This document shows positions 1 through 11,749 of a stretch of DNA of 64,000 nucleotides, one piece after another. The notes below the pieces were generated by a model. It did not search any database and had not been told where the DNA came from. It saw nothing but the letters and a program-made list of their open reading frames with translations. This stretch comes from Benincasa hispida (Eukaryota > Streptophyta > Magnoliopsida > Cucurbitales > Cucurbitaceae). The stretch spans positions 40,465,993 through 40,529,992 of the forward strand of contig NC_052350.1 in the NCBI RefSeq assembly GCF_009727055.1. Direction: 5' to 3'. Position 1 is the stretch's first letter, and the number at the start of each line of letters is the position of its first letter. A program made the position numbers and the translations under genes.

Positions 1-1142
1 AAAGGAAATGTTGACATAGTAGGAGGGTTGCGAACCCACCTATTCGCTATTGGATTAATTGAAATCCTAGCTATGGTAGCTGATGGAAAGGTTGAGGATC
101 CGTTATCTTATAAGAATGAAAGCTAGACTTATGGAAAAGGGTTATACCCAGGTAGAAGGAGTTGCCTATGAGGAGACTTTCTCACTTGTTGCCATGTTGA
201 AGTCTATCCGCATCCTTCTATCCATTGCCTCATATTTTGACTATGAGATATGGAAAATGGATGTCAAGAGTGCTTTTCTGAATGGCAATCTTGAAGAGAC
301 CATTTATATAGTGTAGCCCGAGGGATTAATAGCCCAAGGTCAAGAGAAAAAGGTTTGCAAGCTGAATCTGTCCATTTATGGACTGAAATAGCCATCTCGA
401 TCTATGAATATGAGGTTTGATACTACGATCAAATCTTATGGCTTTGACCAAAATGTTGATGAAGCTTGTGTCTATAAGAAAATCATCAACAGTTCAATAG
501 TTTCCAAGTATTTTATGTAGATGATATCCTACTAATTGGGAATGATGTAGGTTTATCGATTTCAGTTAAGAACTGGTTAGCAACCCAATTCCAAATGAAA
601 GATTTAGAAGAGGATCAGTTTGTTCTTGGGATTCGGATCTTTCAGGATCGAAAGAATAAGATGATAACACTATCTCAGACATCGTACATTGACAAGATGT
701 TGATCAAGTACTCAATGTAGAACTCCAATAGGGGGCTATTGCCTTTTCGGCACGGAGTTACATTGTTTAAGGAACAGTGTCCTAAGACACCACAAGAGGT
801 TGAGGAAATAAGACAGGTCCCCTATGCATCTATTGTAGGAAATTTGATGTATGCGATGTTATATACAAGACCTGACATCTACTACACAGTGGGAATCTGA
901 TCTGGAAGTTGTTTCAGACATGTCTAGGCTCATAACCCTTTATTGTGATAATTATAGTGTTGTGGCGAATTCTCGTGAGCCTCGGAGTCATAAACATGGC
1001 AAGTACATAGAGTGAAAATACCATCTCATCCGAGAGATTGTGCATCGAGGGGAAATGATTGTCAAGAAGATAGCTTTGAAGCACAACGTTGTTGATCCGT
1101 TTATGCAGGCCCTCACGGCTATAGTGTTTGAGGGTCACCTAT
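1..1142 (+). pseudogene. Copia family A reverse transcriptase/RNase H remnant
   Basis: Broken 3' end of a Ty1/Copia pol gene, cut by the window edge. Visible RT motifs are KGYTQVEG, YEETFS and DVKSAFLNGNLEETIY, with the catalytic YVDD near 514-525 followed by ILLIGND. The RNase H part shows LYCDNYSVV and ends in the EGHL-type C-terminus near 1140. Compared with the minus-strand relative at 8741-9388, about 90 residues before KARL are missing, and a further piece is missing between the RT end (~900) and RNase H. There are several in-frame stops, for example after EETIYIV, so it cannot encode a polyprotein. The polypurine tract and LTR follow directly, so this is the 3' half of one element. Confidence 0.9.
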
Positions 1143-1271
1143 AAAGTATGAGTCTGTGGGATAGACCACGGTTGGACTAAGGCAAGTGGAAGATCTTGTA
1201 CTGGGCATTTGTGCCATAGTTTATTGTTTTGTGTACTTTTAATGGGATTATCTTGTACACCCCACTAGCTT

Positions 1272-1288
1272 TAGGATAAGTGGAAGAT
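1272..1288 (+). other. Copia polypurine tract
   Basis: The purine-rich stretch GGATAAGTGGAAGAT lies directly before the TGTTGGGG start of the LTR. It is the expected plus-strand DNA primer site. The same tract, reverse-complemented, borders the minus-strand LTR at 7725, which supports the boundary. Confidence 0.75.
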
Positions 1289-3295
1289 TGTTGGGGTTGA
1301 TGTTCTAAATCTCACAGGGTCCTATAGTTTGTAAACACATGTATGAATAAACACTTTTTAAATTATAATATATGATATTTTATTTACTTCAGTCTATGAA
1401 ATAGGAAATATTTTTAGTTACATTAACCACAAACCAATAAACTAAGATCCATGGTTATCGTTGTAACTTAAGCATCTATGTGGAGACATACAAGTGGATC
1501 GTGCTTTAAGTGATAACTTAAATGGTCTATAGTATATAGATAAGGAGGGATACCTTATCCTGGTGACATTACGAGTGTGGCCCGCTTTGTAGATGTTACC
1601 AATATTGTAAAGTGCTACAAATGATCTAATCCTGATCATTCATGCATTAGACATGCAGGCGGGGATATTCTATACAAAGGAGTTTGTATAAGACCAGACC
1701 ACGAAATGTTTAGCCTCGTTATATAACGCCGTTCATGATTGAGACTTTCATTTCACTAGGATGACCATAGGTAACATGACCTTAATCCTGAGTGAGTTGT
1801 GAACTCCTACCTATGAGGGCGGTCCTTTGATTTGCATGGGTGAAAGTGGCCAGATCGCTGACTCCATAAACCTACCACTTTGGGGATTCGTCTGATTGGG
1901 AAGTTGGGAATTCAGCTACACAAGATGAATTTCACTCCTTCCTCGAAGCACAGTTAAATAGATAAATTGCTCCCTTAAGGCTAATTCTAGGGCTTGAATA
2001 ATGTGGCGCCACACATTCTCTTGGCTCGAAAAGGGTTTATTCATGGTGGGACTATGATCTATTTTTCATTAGAGGAATCAATAGTACATAAAGAGTTAGA
2101 TGTAACTATAGGGGTAAAACGGTAAATTGGCCCAACTGTACTTACGAGCGATTTGTGAAGGGTCATCATACTGTTGATTGGTTATATTAAATGAACACAG
2201 AAACATATCTGTAGTGCGAAGAGTGCAACTGTCGGTCTTTAGTGGAGTGCCCAGCAGTTAATGGATGGTGGATATCGTGATTAAATAGTTTAGTCAGTTA
2301 TTCACATATCATTGGAGCTTCAAGCTACAGGTCTATAAGGTCCCCTTGGTAGCTCAACGGATTCAGGTTGAGAATCACTTTTTGGATTAGTTTGAAATGT
2401 TCAAATTAACAAGAGGGAATTTGATTATATGTGATATAATTAAATTAATTAAATTATATGTGATATAATTTATATAATGTATTTGATACATTATTTGATT
2501 GGAGGAATTAATATAAATATGATTTATATTAAATGCCATAAAAAGAGAAAAGAACTATGGTTTATATGTTGCATATGATGCAATATTAAAACTGTAGGTT
2601 ATAAATATCATATGAAAAGTTAATTATTGTATTCATTTATAAATTATTAATTATGAGATAATTAATTTTCTTTTTCTCCAATAACTACCCTAGTGGGTTG
2701 TTTTAGACGGTTTATGGCAATTGTGGCATAAAGATGAAAAATATTTTTTCCATTCATTCCACGAAAACAAGTTATCGTTTTCACCATTGAGAGACTAAAC
2801 GATTGCATCGAGTTTACTATACGATAGTACTCGTTTACTACACGATCGAGCATCGAGTCTATGTGATAGACTTCCATTTGCTACACGATCATTCTGTCCA
2901 ATACTCGATCGTCTCCTCCCCTCCATTCCTCCATCCCTCTATCCAAAATCATACAGAGCCCACAATTCCTGGATTCTCACACCGAGAATACCAAGGTAAT
3001 CGTGTGGTGGTGTCTTATTTTGTTCTAGGATCAAGTTTTACTCGTTGGTGATCAAGGAAGATCCAGTTGCTCATTGTGTTCATGCAGTTTGATGCATTGC
3101 TGAATGATTGAGGGAAATACGTGAAGAAAGCGTTCTTCAAAGATATTGTCACTCGATTCCTTGTATTTATTTATGTAGCATGTTGTAATTTATTGTTTAA
3201 TGCATAATTGTTTCTGTATGACTGTGAATGTATGTGTTCTTTTACAATGGACTTTGGAAAAATCCGTTTCCGCTCAAAGGTCTTGTAGTTTAGAG
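1289..3295 (+). repeat. Copia family A 3' LTR
   Basis: About 2.0 kb starting TGTTGGGG, directly after the polypurine tract. It matches, mostly in order, the minus LTR at 5733-7725 and the LTRs at 47294-49355 and 57516-59617. It contains the U3 palindrome at 1670-1692, a run of CGATCG/ATCGAG motifs at about 2795-2930, and a small hairpin followed by a splice-donor-like AAG|GTAAT at 2996-2997. The expected CCTTCA terminus is missing: similarity stops near 3295, where an unrelated Gypsy fragment begins, so the end is truncated and approximate. Confidence 0.8.
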
Positions 3296-3756
3296 TTCGT
3301 TAACCTAAGTCAACGGTGTGAACTTACATCGGCATGTTGGATATGGTAGGGTGCAGATCATAGTGGCACTGGTCCCATCCTAGGTTTCCATAGCCATAGA
3401 ACTCCTCCCATCTAGGTCGATGGAAATCGTCATCCATATAATTAAAATAGCCTCCCATGTCGTAATCTCGTGGTATAGAGCTCAACTATAAACTTGGGCA
3501 TGCTTGCCCAAGGTGATCAATCCTCCATGCTTGCATCTAATGCAATTTACCAGCAACCGATCGACTAACCAAAGTTTACTCAGAAAGTTGACCTCAAATG
3601 TCATAAACCTCATCACTAGGCCAAGATTCTCCACTCGAGTCCCCATTCTTTTTTATGATATCCTGCCATGCTTAGAACACTGACACAAAAAGGGAAAGAA
3701 ATAAAAAGCAAAAGAATGCTCTAACTACAAATTTAACTAACGAAATGTAAATTCCT
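3296..3756 (-). pseudogene. Gypsy gag N-terminal remnant (element F)
   Basis: Reading the minus strand leftwards from the primer site gives a short leader and a degenerate gag. A clear stretch reads YDMGGYFNYMDDDFHRP followed by WEEFYGYGNLGW. It resembles the plus-strand gag of element C at 15015-15380 (YGHMDYESHHLIWEESF, then GYSGW). Both belong to gag-like proteins of non-autonomous tRNA-Asp primed Gypsy elements. No pol is present, because the fragment ends at the truncated Copia LTR near 3295. The left boundary is approximate. Confidence 0.6.
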
Positions 3757-3774
3757 TCCCCGACAACGGTGCCA
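3757..3774 (-). other. tRNA-Asp type primer-binding site (element F)
   Basis: The minus strand reads TGGCACCGTTGTCGGGGA, 16 of 18 identical to the complement of the plant tRNA-Asp 3' end (TGGCGCCGTTGCCGGGGA). Both differences are C/T or G/A transitions. It sits four bases from the LTR end at 3778 and fixes element F as minus-strand. Confidence 0.8.
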
Positions 3775-3777
3775 TTT

Positions 3778-4405
3778 TGTTCTAGTCTTTTTGGTGTTGC
3801 CCCCAAAGGAATAAAAATCAAAAGAACGTTTATAATACCGAACTAATTCTATCACTACAAAGATGTAGCAATAGTGGTAAGTATAGGACGATCCACAAGG
3901 AAGCATGATTTGTTTCGTTAAGCTAATTTTCTAACTAGAGCGGTAAATAGGGGGTTTGGGTATGAAAGAGATAAACGTGCAACGAATTAAAATAAAAGAG
4001 GATAAATGTAAACTAAGGATATGAATTATCTAGTTTCGAGAGCAAGAGAGATCCTATGTAATTTTAATAATTGAAATCCATTAATTTGATATTCAATCGA
4101 TTTATGCGTACACAAAACTCGCTTGACATAACCAAGCTAGCCTCTACAAAGGCGGACAACTAGCTAAGACCTAACTAAGAAAGCTTCCTAGTTAAACTAC
4201 ATGCATTGAATCCTAATTGGGTTCGATAGTGATCAATTAAGACTATGCACATGTGCATTAAGATTTAGGATTCCATTATGTCAATTAACAAATGGGAAAG
4301 CCTTAACTCAATGAACTGATTTATCCTTGAACCTAGATCAAACATGCATCCTAAGACCCAAGATTAGACTATAAACCCTAGCACACACATTCAACCATTT
4401 GCTAT
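3778..4405 (-). repeat. Gypsy element F 5' LTR, 3' part
   Basis: On the minus strand the sequence ends GACTAGAACA just before the primer site. The same kind of ending, GATCTGAACA and GATCGAACA, is seen at 53207 and 51515. It carries the usual U5 text around ACTTACCACTATTGCTAC. Only about 630 bases remain. It stops where the plus-strand LTR of element C starts, so C may have inserted into it, but the 5-base flanks of C (GCTAT and ATTGC) do not match. Confidence 0.6.
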
Positions 4406-5732
4406 TGATAGTATTAGAAATGTGCTATCTTCTTCTACTTAACTCAAGGTTCTTTAGTTACTTAATTTAGTTAGATTGATTTTTTTGTAAGAAGCAAGTG
4501 TACAAGCAGTCGAATTAAGCATTCGAGACAAAAAAGTGTTAAAATGATGAAGTTATAAGCTAAGATGATTAAATGAAGAAGGAAAGAAGGTAGCTGCCCT
4601 ACCGAGGATAGAATAGTCCAACGCTAACTCAATGCTACTGGGCAAAATTCTCGGATGCAGGCCAATGTTGTTGCAACGCTCCAGAAATGCCCCAACACCA
4701 CTGTCGCACCGCTCGTTAATGTTGCACCTTCAATGCTCTAGGACAGAATAGGCAGCGTTGCAGTGCTCTCCCAGAGCGTTGCAACACTACGTAGTTTTAC
4801 GGACGTTCAATCTCAGCGCGCATGAAAAACAACGTCTAGGCACCGCTGTGATGCTCGCCTGATGCTTGGCCAATTTGCAACATTCTTCCTAATGTTGCGA
4901 CATTGCGGAAGTTTTATAAAAGGATAATTTGGGTCAGCCAATTACATCACACAATCGATTTTGAGGTTGTCGCCCTGTTCCAGTTTGGTTTTAGCCCCCC
5001 TTTTTTCACCAGATTCTGTAATAAATTCTTCCCCTTTGAACATTGTATTGATTTCGAACATGTTTCGTGGCTAAACGGTAAGAACTTAGCTTGGGTTGGT
5101 TAGTCTAATTTTGTTCCAATTCGATTCTTAAGACTTGTTATGTAATTCTACGAGTTTGTTTTTAATTTATGATAATTTATCTTGAGCACATTCTTCAATT
5201 TTCTTATATGGGATAATCTAACAAATTAACTATGCATGTATAATTGACTACTTTGATTGGCCTTAGTTTTTAATCGTTAGATAGTCGTCACCTAGAAGCA
5301 AGGGTTAAGTTAGTTGGTTATGTTAATTTGTGATTCCATTTAGCAAATATTTACTTTATAACATAGATAAATCTCACTTGAATAATTGGTTAGAACGATG
5401 GAAATCAATTATTTGGCTTAGCTTTTCCTTAGATCTTAATGTCTATTAATTGATTGATTGGTTCAGGATTCTCGTTTTTCCTATTAATTAACTTGATTTT
5501 ATGGACTACTAGTTAGGATTCAAATCGAGTAGGCTAAGCTTTAATTCAAACATTCTAACGTATCTTTTGATTAGTTTGTGATAGAATTGAAAAGGAATGA
5601 ATTAAACTAGAATTACCCAAGCTAAGTATTTTGTTCAATTGATTATTCACACATCTGTTTGGATCACGCACTTTTCTTTTTCTTGAAATTTACTTCACAA
5701 TTTTCTCCAAACCCCCCTTGTTTACTTTCTAC
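4406..5732 (+). repeat. Gypsy element C 5' LTR, first part
   Basis: Starts TGATAGTATTAGAAATGTGC, the LTR start seen at 17670 and 62922. It holds a GC-rich cluster of GTTGCAACGC-like words at about 4620-4900, followed by a TATA box at 4915. It is interrupted at 5732 by the Copia insertion and resumes at 14752. The start carries a small hairpin, as in the partner LTR. Confidence 0.65.
4915..4922 (+). promoter_or_regulatory. TATA box of Gypsy C 5' LTR
   Basis: TATAAAAG lies just downstream of the cluster of GCGTTGCAACGC-like words, the same layout as in the partner LTR at 18033 and in the LTR at 63361. It is probably the LTR promoter; no transcription start can be seen from sequence alone. Confidence 0.55.
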
Positions 5733-7725
5733 TGAAGGAACTTTGTTTACAGAGAACCTTTGAGTGGAAGCGGATCGTTCAAATCCCATTGTGAATGAAC
5801 TCATATATTTACAGTCATACAAAACCGATTATGCAAAAAACTTAAATCACAGCATGCTTCTGAAATAAAAATAAAAGAAAAAAGATTATACCTTTGAAGC
5901 ACCCTTCTTCAAGTAAATCCCACGATCAAATTTGTTAACGAACGCAGTGAACAACTCAAACAAGTAGTAACTAGATCCTTGAACTAATCAGACACTACCA
6001 CAAGATTACCTTGGTATTCTCAGTGTGAGAATCCAAGAGTAGTGTGCTCTAGCTTATTTTGGTTAGAGGGAGGTTTAGAGTTTGAGGAGGAAGATAATCG
6101 AGTAGACAACACATGATCGTGTAGATGACGAAGTCTACCGCATAGACAATGCACTCAATCGTTTAGATGTTACGACTATCGTATAGTCTCTCGATTACCA
6201 AACGAGTCCTTTTGTTCACACACCTTTGGAATAATTAAAACAATTTTTATTTATCCCAATTTGCCATAAAATCGTATAACTAACCACTAAGGGTGGTTAT
6301 AGAGAAAAAGAAGTTAATTATTGTATAATTAATAAATTATAAATAAATATGAAAACTAACTTATCATATAATATTTATAACTCATAGTTTTAATATTGCA
6401 TCACATATAATATATAAACCATAGTACTTTTTCTCTATTTTACGACATTTAATATAAATCATATTTATATTAAATTTAATAACTATGAATCTTATTTATA
6501 GAAAATATATTTGAATCATATTCAAATATTATTTCCTCCAATTAAACAATAATGTATCAAATATATTATATCTATTATATCATTTATAATTGAATTAATT
6601 TAATTATGAATATAATCAAAATCCCTCTTATTAATTTGAACATTTCAAGTTAACCCCAAAAACTGATTCTCAACTTAAATCCATTGAGCTACCAAGGGGA
6701 CCTTATGGACCGGCAGCTTGAAGCTCCAACGGTACCTGAATAACTGATTAAATTCTTTAATCACATTACCCACCATTTGTTAACTCCCGAGAACTCCACT
6801 AAAGACCGATAGTTGCACTCTTGCACTATATATATTTCTGTGTCGATTGGATATAACCAATCAACAGTATGATGACCCTTCACAAATCGCTCGTAAGTAT
6901 AACCAAGCCAAATTACCATTTTGCCTCTGTAGTTCCATCTAACTCCTTAAGTACCACTAATCCCTCTAATGAATAACACTATGACTAAACCCCTCTCGGG
7001 CAAAGAGAGGATGTGGCACCACATTATTCAAGACCTGGAATTAGCCCTTGAGGGAGCAATTTATCTACTTACCACTGCTTCGAGGAAAAAGTGAATTCCA
7101 TCTTGTGTAGCTGAGTTCCCAGATCCCCAATCAGACGAATCCCCAAAAAGGTAGGCTTGTTGAGTTGGCAATCTGGCTACTCTCACCCATTCAAATCAAA
7201 GGACCAACCTCATAGGTAGGAGTTCACAACTCACTCAGGATTAAGGTCATGTTATATATGGTCATCCTAGTGAAATGAAAGTCTCAATTATGAATGGCGT
7301 TATGTAACGAGACTAAGCATTTCGTTGTCCGATCTTATACAAACTCCTTTGTATAGAATATCCCCGCTTGCATGTCTAATACATGAATTATCAGGATCAG
7401 ATCATTTGTAGCACTTTACAATATTTGTAACACCTACAAAGCAGGTCATACTCATAGTGTTACCAGGATAAGGTATCCTGTCTATATACTACAGAACATT
7501 TAGATTATCACTTAAAGCACGATCCAATATCCCCACATACATGTTTAAGTTACAACGATAACCATGGATCTTAGTTTATTGGTTTGTGGTTTATGCAACT
7601 AAAATAAAAAATATTTCATAGACAGAAATGAATAAAATATCATATATTATTAATCACTGAAATGTTTATTCATAGAAGTGTTTACAAACTACAAGACCCT
7701 ACGAGATTTAGAAATCAACCTCAAT
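5733..7725 (-). repeat. Copia family A 3' LTR
   Basis: 1993 bases. On the minus strand it starts TATTGAGGTTGAT (TG changed to TA) next to the tract AAGTGGGAGAT, and ends CAAAGTTCCTTCA. It contains the U3 palindrome at 7334-7356, the CGATCG/TCGTGTAG motif run at about 6085-6215 and the hairpin with AAG|GTAATC (GT at 6009-6008, minus). Confidence 0.9.
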
Positions 7726-7859
7726 AATCTCCCACTTGTCCTAAAGCTAATGAGGTGTACAAGATAATCAACTTACAAGTACATAAAACAATAAACTAGG
7801 GCACAAACGCCCAGTACAAGATCTCTCACTTGCCCTAGTCCAGCTATGGTCTGTCCCAT

Positions 7860-8735
7860 AGACCCATACTCTGCAGGTGACCCTCAAACACTGTAGTAGT
7901 GAAGGCCTTCGTAAAAGCATCGGCAACGTTGTGCTCTGAAGCTATCTTCGTGACAATCATGTCCCTTCCATACACAATCTCTCGGATGAGATGTTACTTT
8001 TTCTCAATGTGCTTATTGCGCTTATGACTGTGAGGCTTACGAGAATTTACCACAGCACCATTATTATCACAATAAAGGGTGATAAGACTAGACATTTCTG
8101 GAACAACTTCCAGATTAGTCAGGAATTTCCTGAGCTAAACGGCCTCCTTAGCAGCTTTACAAGCTGCTACATACTCAACCACCGTGGTAGAGTTCGTAAT
8201 GCACCCTTGCTTAATACTACGCCAAACTATAACTCCTCTGTTAAGAGTGAACACTGATCCTAAAGTAATTTTCAAGAATCCCTATCAGTTTGAAAATCAG
8301 AGTCTATGTATTCTGTAAGGAACAAATCCTTAGAACCATGCATAAGCATGTAGTTCCTCGTTCTCAGAAGATACTTAAGGATGTTCTTGATGGCTATTCA
8401 GTGACCATGTCCTAGATTAGACTGATATCTACTAACTATCCCCATGGTGTAGCAGATGTCAGGTCTAGTACATAACATCACATACATCAAACTGCATATG
8501 GCAGATGCATAGGGGACCCGACAAGCAGATCTTAGGACACTATTCCTTAGACAATGTAACTCCATGCCAGAAAGGCAATAGGCTCCTCTTAGAGTTCTGC
8601 ATCGAGTACTTGATCAACATCTTGTCAATGTACAATGCTTGAGACAGTGCTAGCATTTTGTTCTTACGATCCCAAAAGATCTGAATCCAAAGAACAAACT
8701 GAGCCTATCCCAAATCTTTCATTTGGAATTTGGTC
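7860..8735 (-). pseudogene. Copia A RNase H remnant
   Basis: The minus strand encodes the C-terminal RNase H of the pol polyprotein. Recognisable parts are TVVEYVAACKAAKEAV, LYCDNNGAVVNSRKPHSHKR, NKHIEKK and the end ADAFTKAFTTTVFEGHL. The catalytic-type CDN is present. Stops follow LTNL-proximal and KHIEKK segments, and the upstream RT thumb region (8470-8735) also has several stops. It adjoins the RT fragment at 8741. Confidence 0.85.
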
Positions 8736-8740
8736 GCTAG

Positions 8741-9388
8741 CTAGTTCTTAACTAAAGCCTGTAAGCCTACGTCATTCTCAATGAGTAGGATATCATCTAC
8801 ATATAACACTAGGAAAACTACTGAACTGTTGATGATTTTCTTGTAGACACGAGACTCATCAACATTTTGGTCAAAGCAATAAAATTTGATCGAATTATCA
8901 AACCTTATGCTCCAAGATCGAGATGCCCGTTTCAGTCCATAAATGGACTTATTCAACTCACAAAACTTTTTCTTTTAACCTTGGACTATGAATCCCTCGG
9001 GTTGTACCATATAAATGGTCTCCTCAAGATTGCCATTTAGAAAAGCATTTTTGACATCCATTTGCCATATCTCATAATCATAATATGAGGTAATGGCTAG
9101 GAGGATGTGGATAGACTTCAGCATGGCAACAGGTGAGAAAGTCTCCTCATAGTCGACTCCCTCTATCTGGGTATAACCCTTTGCCACCAGTCTAGCCTTG
9201 AAGGTTTGCTCCCTCCCATCAGCACCCTGTTTTCTCTTGTAGATCCCTTTACAACCTATAGGTTTAATCCTATCAGGTTGATCTACAAGATCCCAAACTG
9301 AATTGAAGTACATAGACTCCATTTCAAGATCCATGGTTTTGACCCATTCATCTTTGTCAACATCATCCATTGTCTTCTTGTAAGACAT
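8741..9388 (-). pseudogene. Copia A reverse transcriptase remnant
   Basis: Two adjoining minus-strand segments in the same pol sequence. The first (8975-9388) has EWVKTMDLEMESM, KARLVAKGYTQIEGVDY, EETFSPVAMLKS and DVKNAFLNGNLEETIY. The second (8741-8956) has NKSIYGLKRASRSW and the catalytic YVDDILLIEND. A single TAA separates them. This is the best preserved coding part of the element. It would synthesise element cDNA in the virus-like particle if intact. Confidence 0.9.
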
Positions 9389-9394
9389 CGGATC

Positions 9395-10350
9395 CTAAAC
9401 CTCGCCATCAGCTACCATAACTAGGGTTTGAGGTGGATTTGACCTACTAGATGAACCTACGTCAACAACTCCTGTTAAAGATTCAGTAGTTTCTTTGGAA
9501 AGCTCATTTAATACGATTTCTCTTCTAGGTCCATGCTTCCTTATATCATCCTCCTCAAGAAAAATAGCGTTTTTCAATACAAATACTTTGTTTTCTTTAG
9601 AATCATAAAAATAACCCCCTCCTGTCCCTTTGGGTTAGCCTACAAATAGGCATAACCCCGAACGTGTAGGCATAACCTCGAACGTGGTTCCAGTTTCTTA
9701 GTATTAGCCTCAAGCCCAGAGCAATCTCAGATACGAAAATGATGTAAACTAGCTTTACGACTATTCTACAACTCCAAAGGTGTTCTGGCAACACTCTTGG
9801 AGGAAACACAGTTTAGGATATAAGCTGTAGTCTCTATTGTAAAACCCCAAAACAAGTCAGGTAAGGAAGCGTAACTCATCATCGTTAAAAGAAGCTGTAG
9901 TCTCTGATACACTATTTTGCTAAGGTGTAATAGGTGTTGAGAGTTGGGAAACTATTCCATGTTCTATCATATAGTTTTGAAATTTATAATCAAAACTCAC
10001 CACCTCGATCAGATCGAAGCGTTTTCATCGTTTTAGTTAATGTATTTTCAACTTCAGCTTTGAACTCTTTGAACTTTTCAAAGGACTTAAACCTATGTTG
10101 CATAATAAACGTACCCATACCTTGAATAATCATCAGTAAAAGTGATGAAGTATTCATAGCCTCCCCTAGCTTGCACATTCATCAGACCACAAAGGTCTGA
10201 ATGCAATAACTTTAGAGGTTTTTTGGCCCTATAACCTTTTCCAGTAAAAAGCCTTTTAGTCATTTTGCCTTCAAGGCATGACTCGCACATAGGAAAATAA
10301 TTTTCTTCTAACTCGCTTAGAAGTCCATTCTTTGTCAACCTCTCAATCAT
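9395..10350 (-). pseudogene. Copia A integrase remnant
   Basis: Integrase region on the minus strand. CESCLEGK (end of the zinc-binding HHCC part), LLHSDLCG (first catalytic Asp), GGYEYFITFTDDYSRY and LRSDRGGEF are visible between 9990 and 10350, in two frames separated by a frameshift. The C-terminal part (9395-9809) is weakly conserved and shifted again. 10351-10567 holds the decayed GAG-pre-integrase linker with no open frame. Confidence 0.85.
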
Positions 10351-10567
10351 ATTGAGATTAATGTGCCCTAAACGTAGGTATCAAAGTTGGGCATTTTCTT
10401 TAAGAGAAATTTTAAGTCGCTTATTTTGAGTTACAAAAGTTCTAAACATCTCTATGTTATGGAGGGAATTTGTTGCTAATAGCCTTAGCACATACAAATT
10501 ATTTTCCAATTTAGTTAAACATATATGAACACCATTTTTCAAAATAAATACTTTATTTACTAAAACA

Positions 10568-10858
10568 TTAAGAGTATAAATTACATTCGAGCAAAGACTC
10601 TACAAAAATTAAGTTCCTCTTTAACTCAGGAACTACATAAACATCATTCAGAATGATAAACCTATTTTGTAAAGTCAATCGAAGACCTTCCACTGCCACA
10701 ACTGAGACGACGTGTCCAGTTCCAACTTGCATCGTCATCTCACCAGCACCAAGATGCCACAAGGAACTAATTCCCTGAAATGAAGAACAAACATAGTTAG
10801 TGGCCCTAGAATCAATAATCCAGGCAGAATCATCGTTCTCAACTAAACAAGTTTCCAA
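10568..10858 (-). pseudogene. Copia A aspartic protease remnant
   Basis: The minus strand reads AWIIDSRATNYVCSSF where Copia proteases have W-I-D-S-G-A-T/C-x-H/Y. The active-site triad DSG is changed to DSR, which would abolish catalysis. The later VYVVPELKRNLIFVESL is the normal protease C-terminal motif. It lies between gag and integrase, as expected. Confidence 0.85.
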
Positions 10859-10927
10859 AACTAGTAAATCGTATTTACCTTGTTTGGCCTTCTTCTTCTC
10901 AGCAAAATAATGTGGGCAATTCCACTT

Positions 10928-11749
10928 CTAGTGCCCATCCTGGTTGCAATGGAAACATTTTCCTTTGTCAACCCTCACTAGTTGCTTACCCTCTAGAGCA
11001 ATAGGTTGTTGGTTAGCAGGCACCTTCCCCTTACGACCCTTCTTCTTCTTCCACTTGTTGGTGCCAGAAGAAGAAGGTGCAGATTTAGTTCTAGAGGTCA
11101 AACCTTTGTGGAAATTTTTGGAAGATGAGGAAACATTTGCCTCACCAACCTTATTTTCCTTGCTTTTCAGCAAAGATTGGAAAGTCTGCAAGTCATTAAG
11201 TAGAGTTGTAATAATCAACCCTTTTCAGAACAACATTGCTTTCTAAATGAAGGAAGCTTTCTGGTAACAACTTCAGAATAATGCTAACCTGGCTGGCCTC
11301 ATCGATGCTCGACCCATTCATCTTCGCCATGTTGAAGTGACCATCATACTGAGAACATGTTCTCGAATAGATGTTCCCTTCTTCATGCGTGAGTGAAAGA
11401 TGTACTTAAGAGTGCCATGCTTGAGCTATGCAGACGGTTGTCCAAACATTCCCCTCAGCGACTCCATGATCTCACGTGCAATGATCATAGGCTCATGCTT
11501 CTTGGAAAAAACATCATTAAGGTTGGCCAAGATATACGCTCGAGCCTTTTCGTTCACCCGTGTCCATTGCTTATAAACGTCTTGAATGTTTCGACCAACG
11601 TTAGGAGGTGGAATAGGAAGATACTTCTTCATAAGGACGAACCTTAAGTCATCGATGATCAAAATCATATTTATCGTGTTGTTCAAACTAGTGTAATTCT
11701 CGCTAGTCAATTTATTAGTGGCAAGTAGTGATAAAGTAGTGGTAGCCAT
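10928..11749 (-). pseudogene. Copia A gag remnant
   Basis: Starts at the family-typical MATTTLSLLATNKL (ATG at 11749), although the frame is open further upstream to 11821. It continues through NEKARAYILANLNDVF and REIMESLRGMFGQ, then shifts frame. The C-terminal part (10928-11218) has a basic linker and a zinc knuckle CFHCNQDGH followed by a stop before KWNC, so the CCHC finger is interrupted. Gag forms the particle and binds element RNA. Confidence 0.9.
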
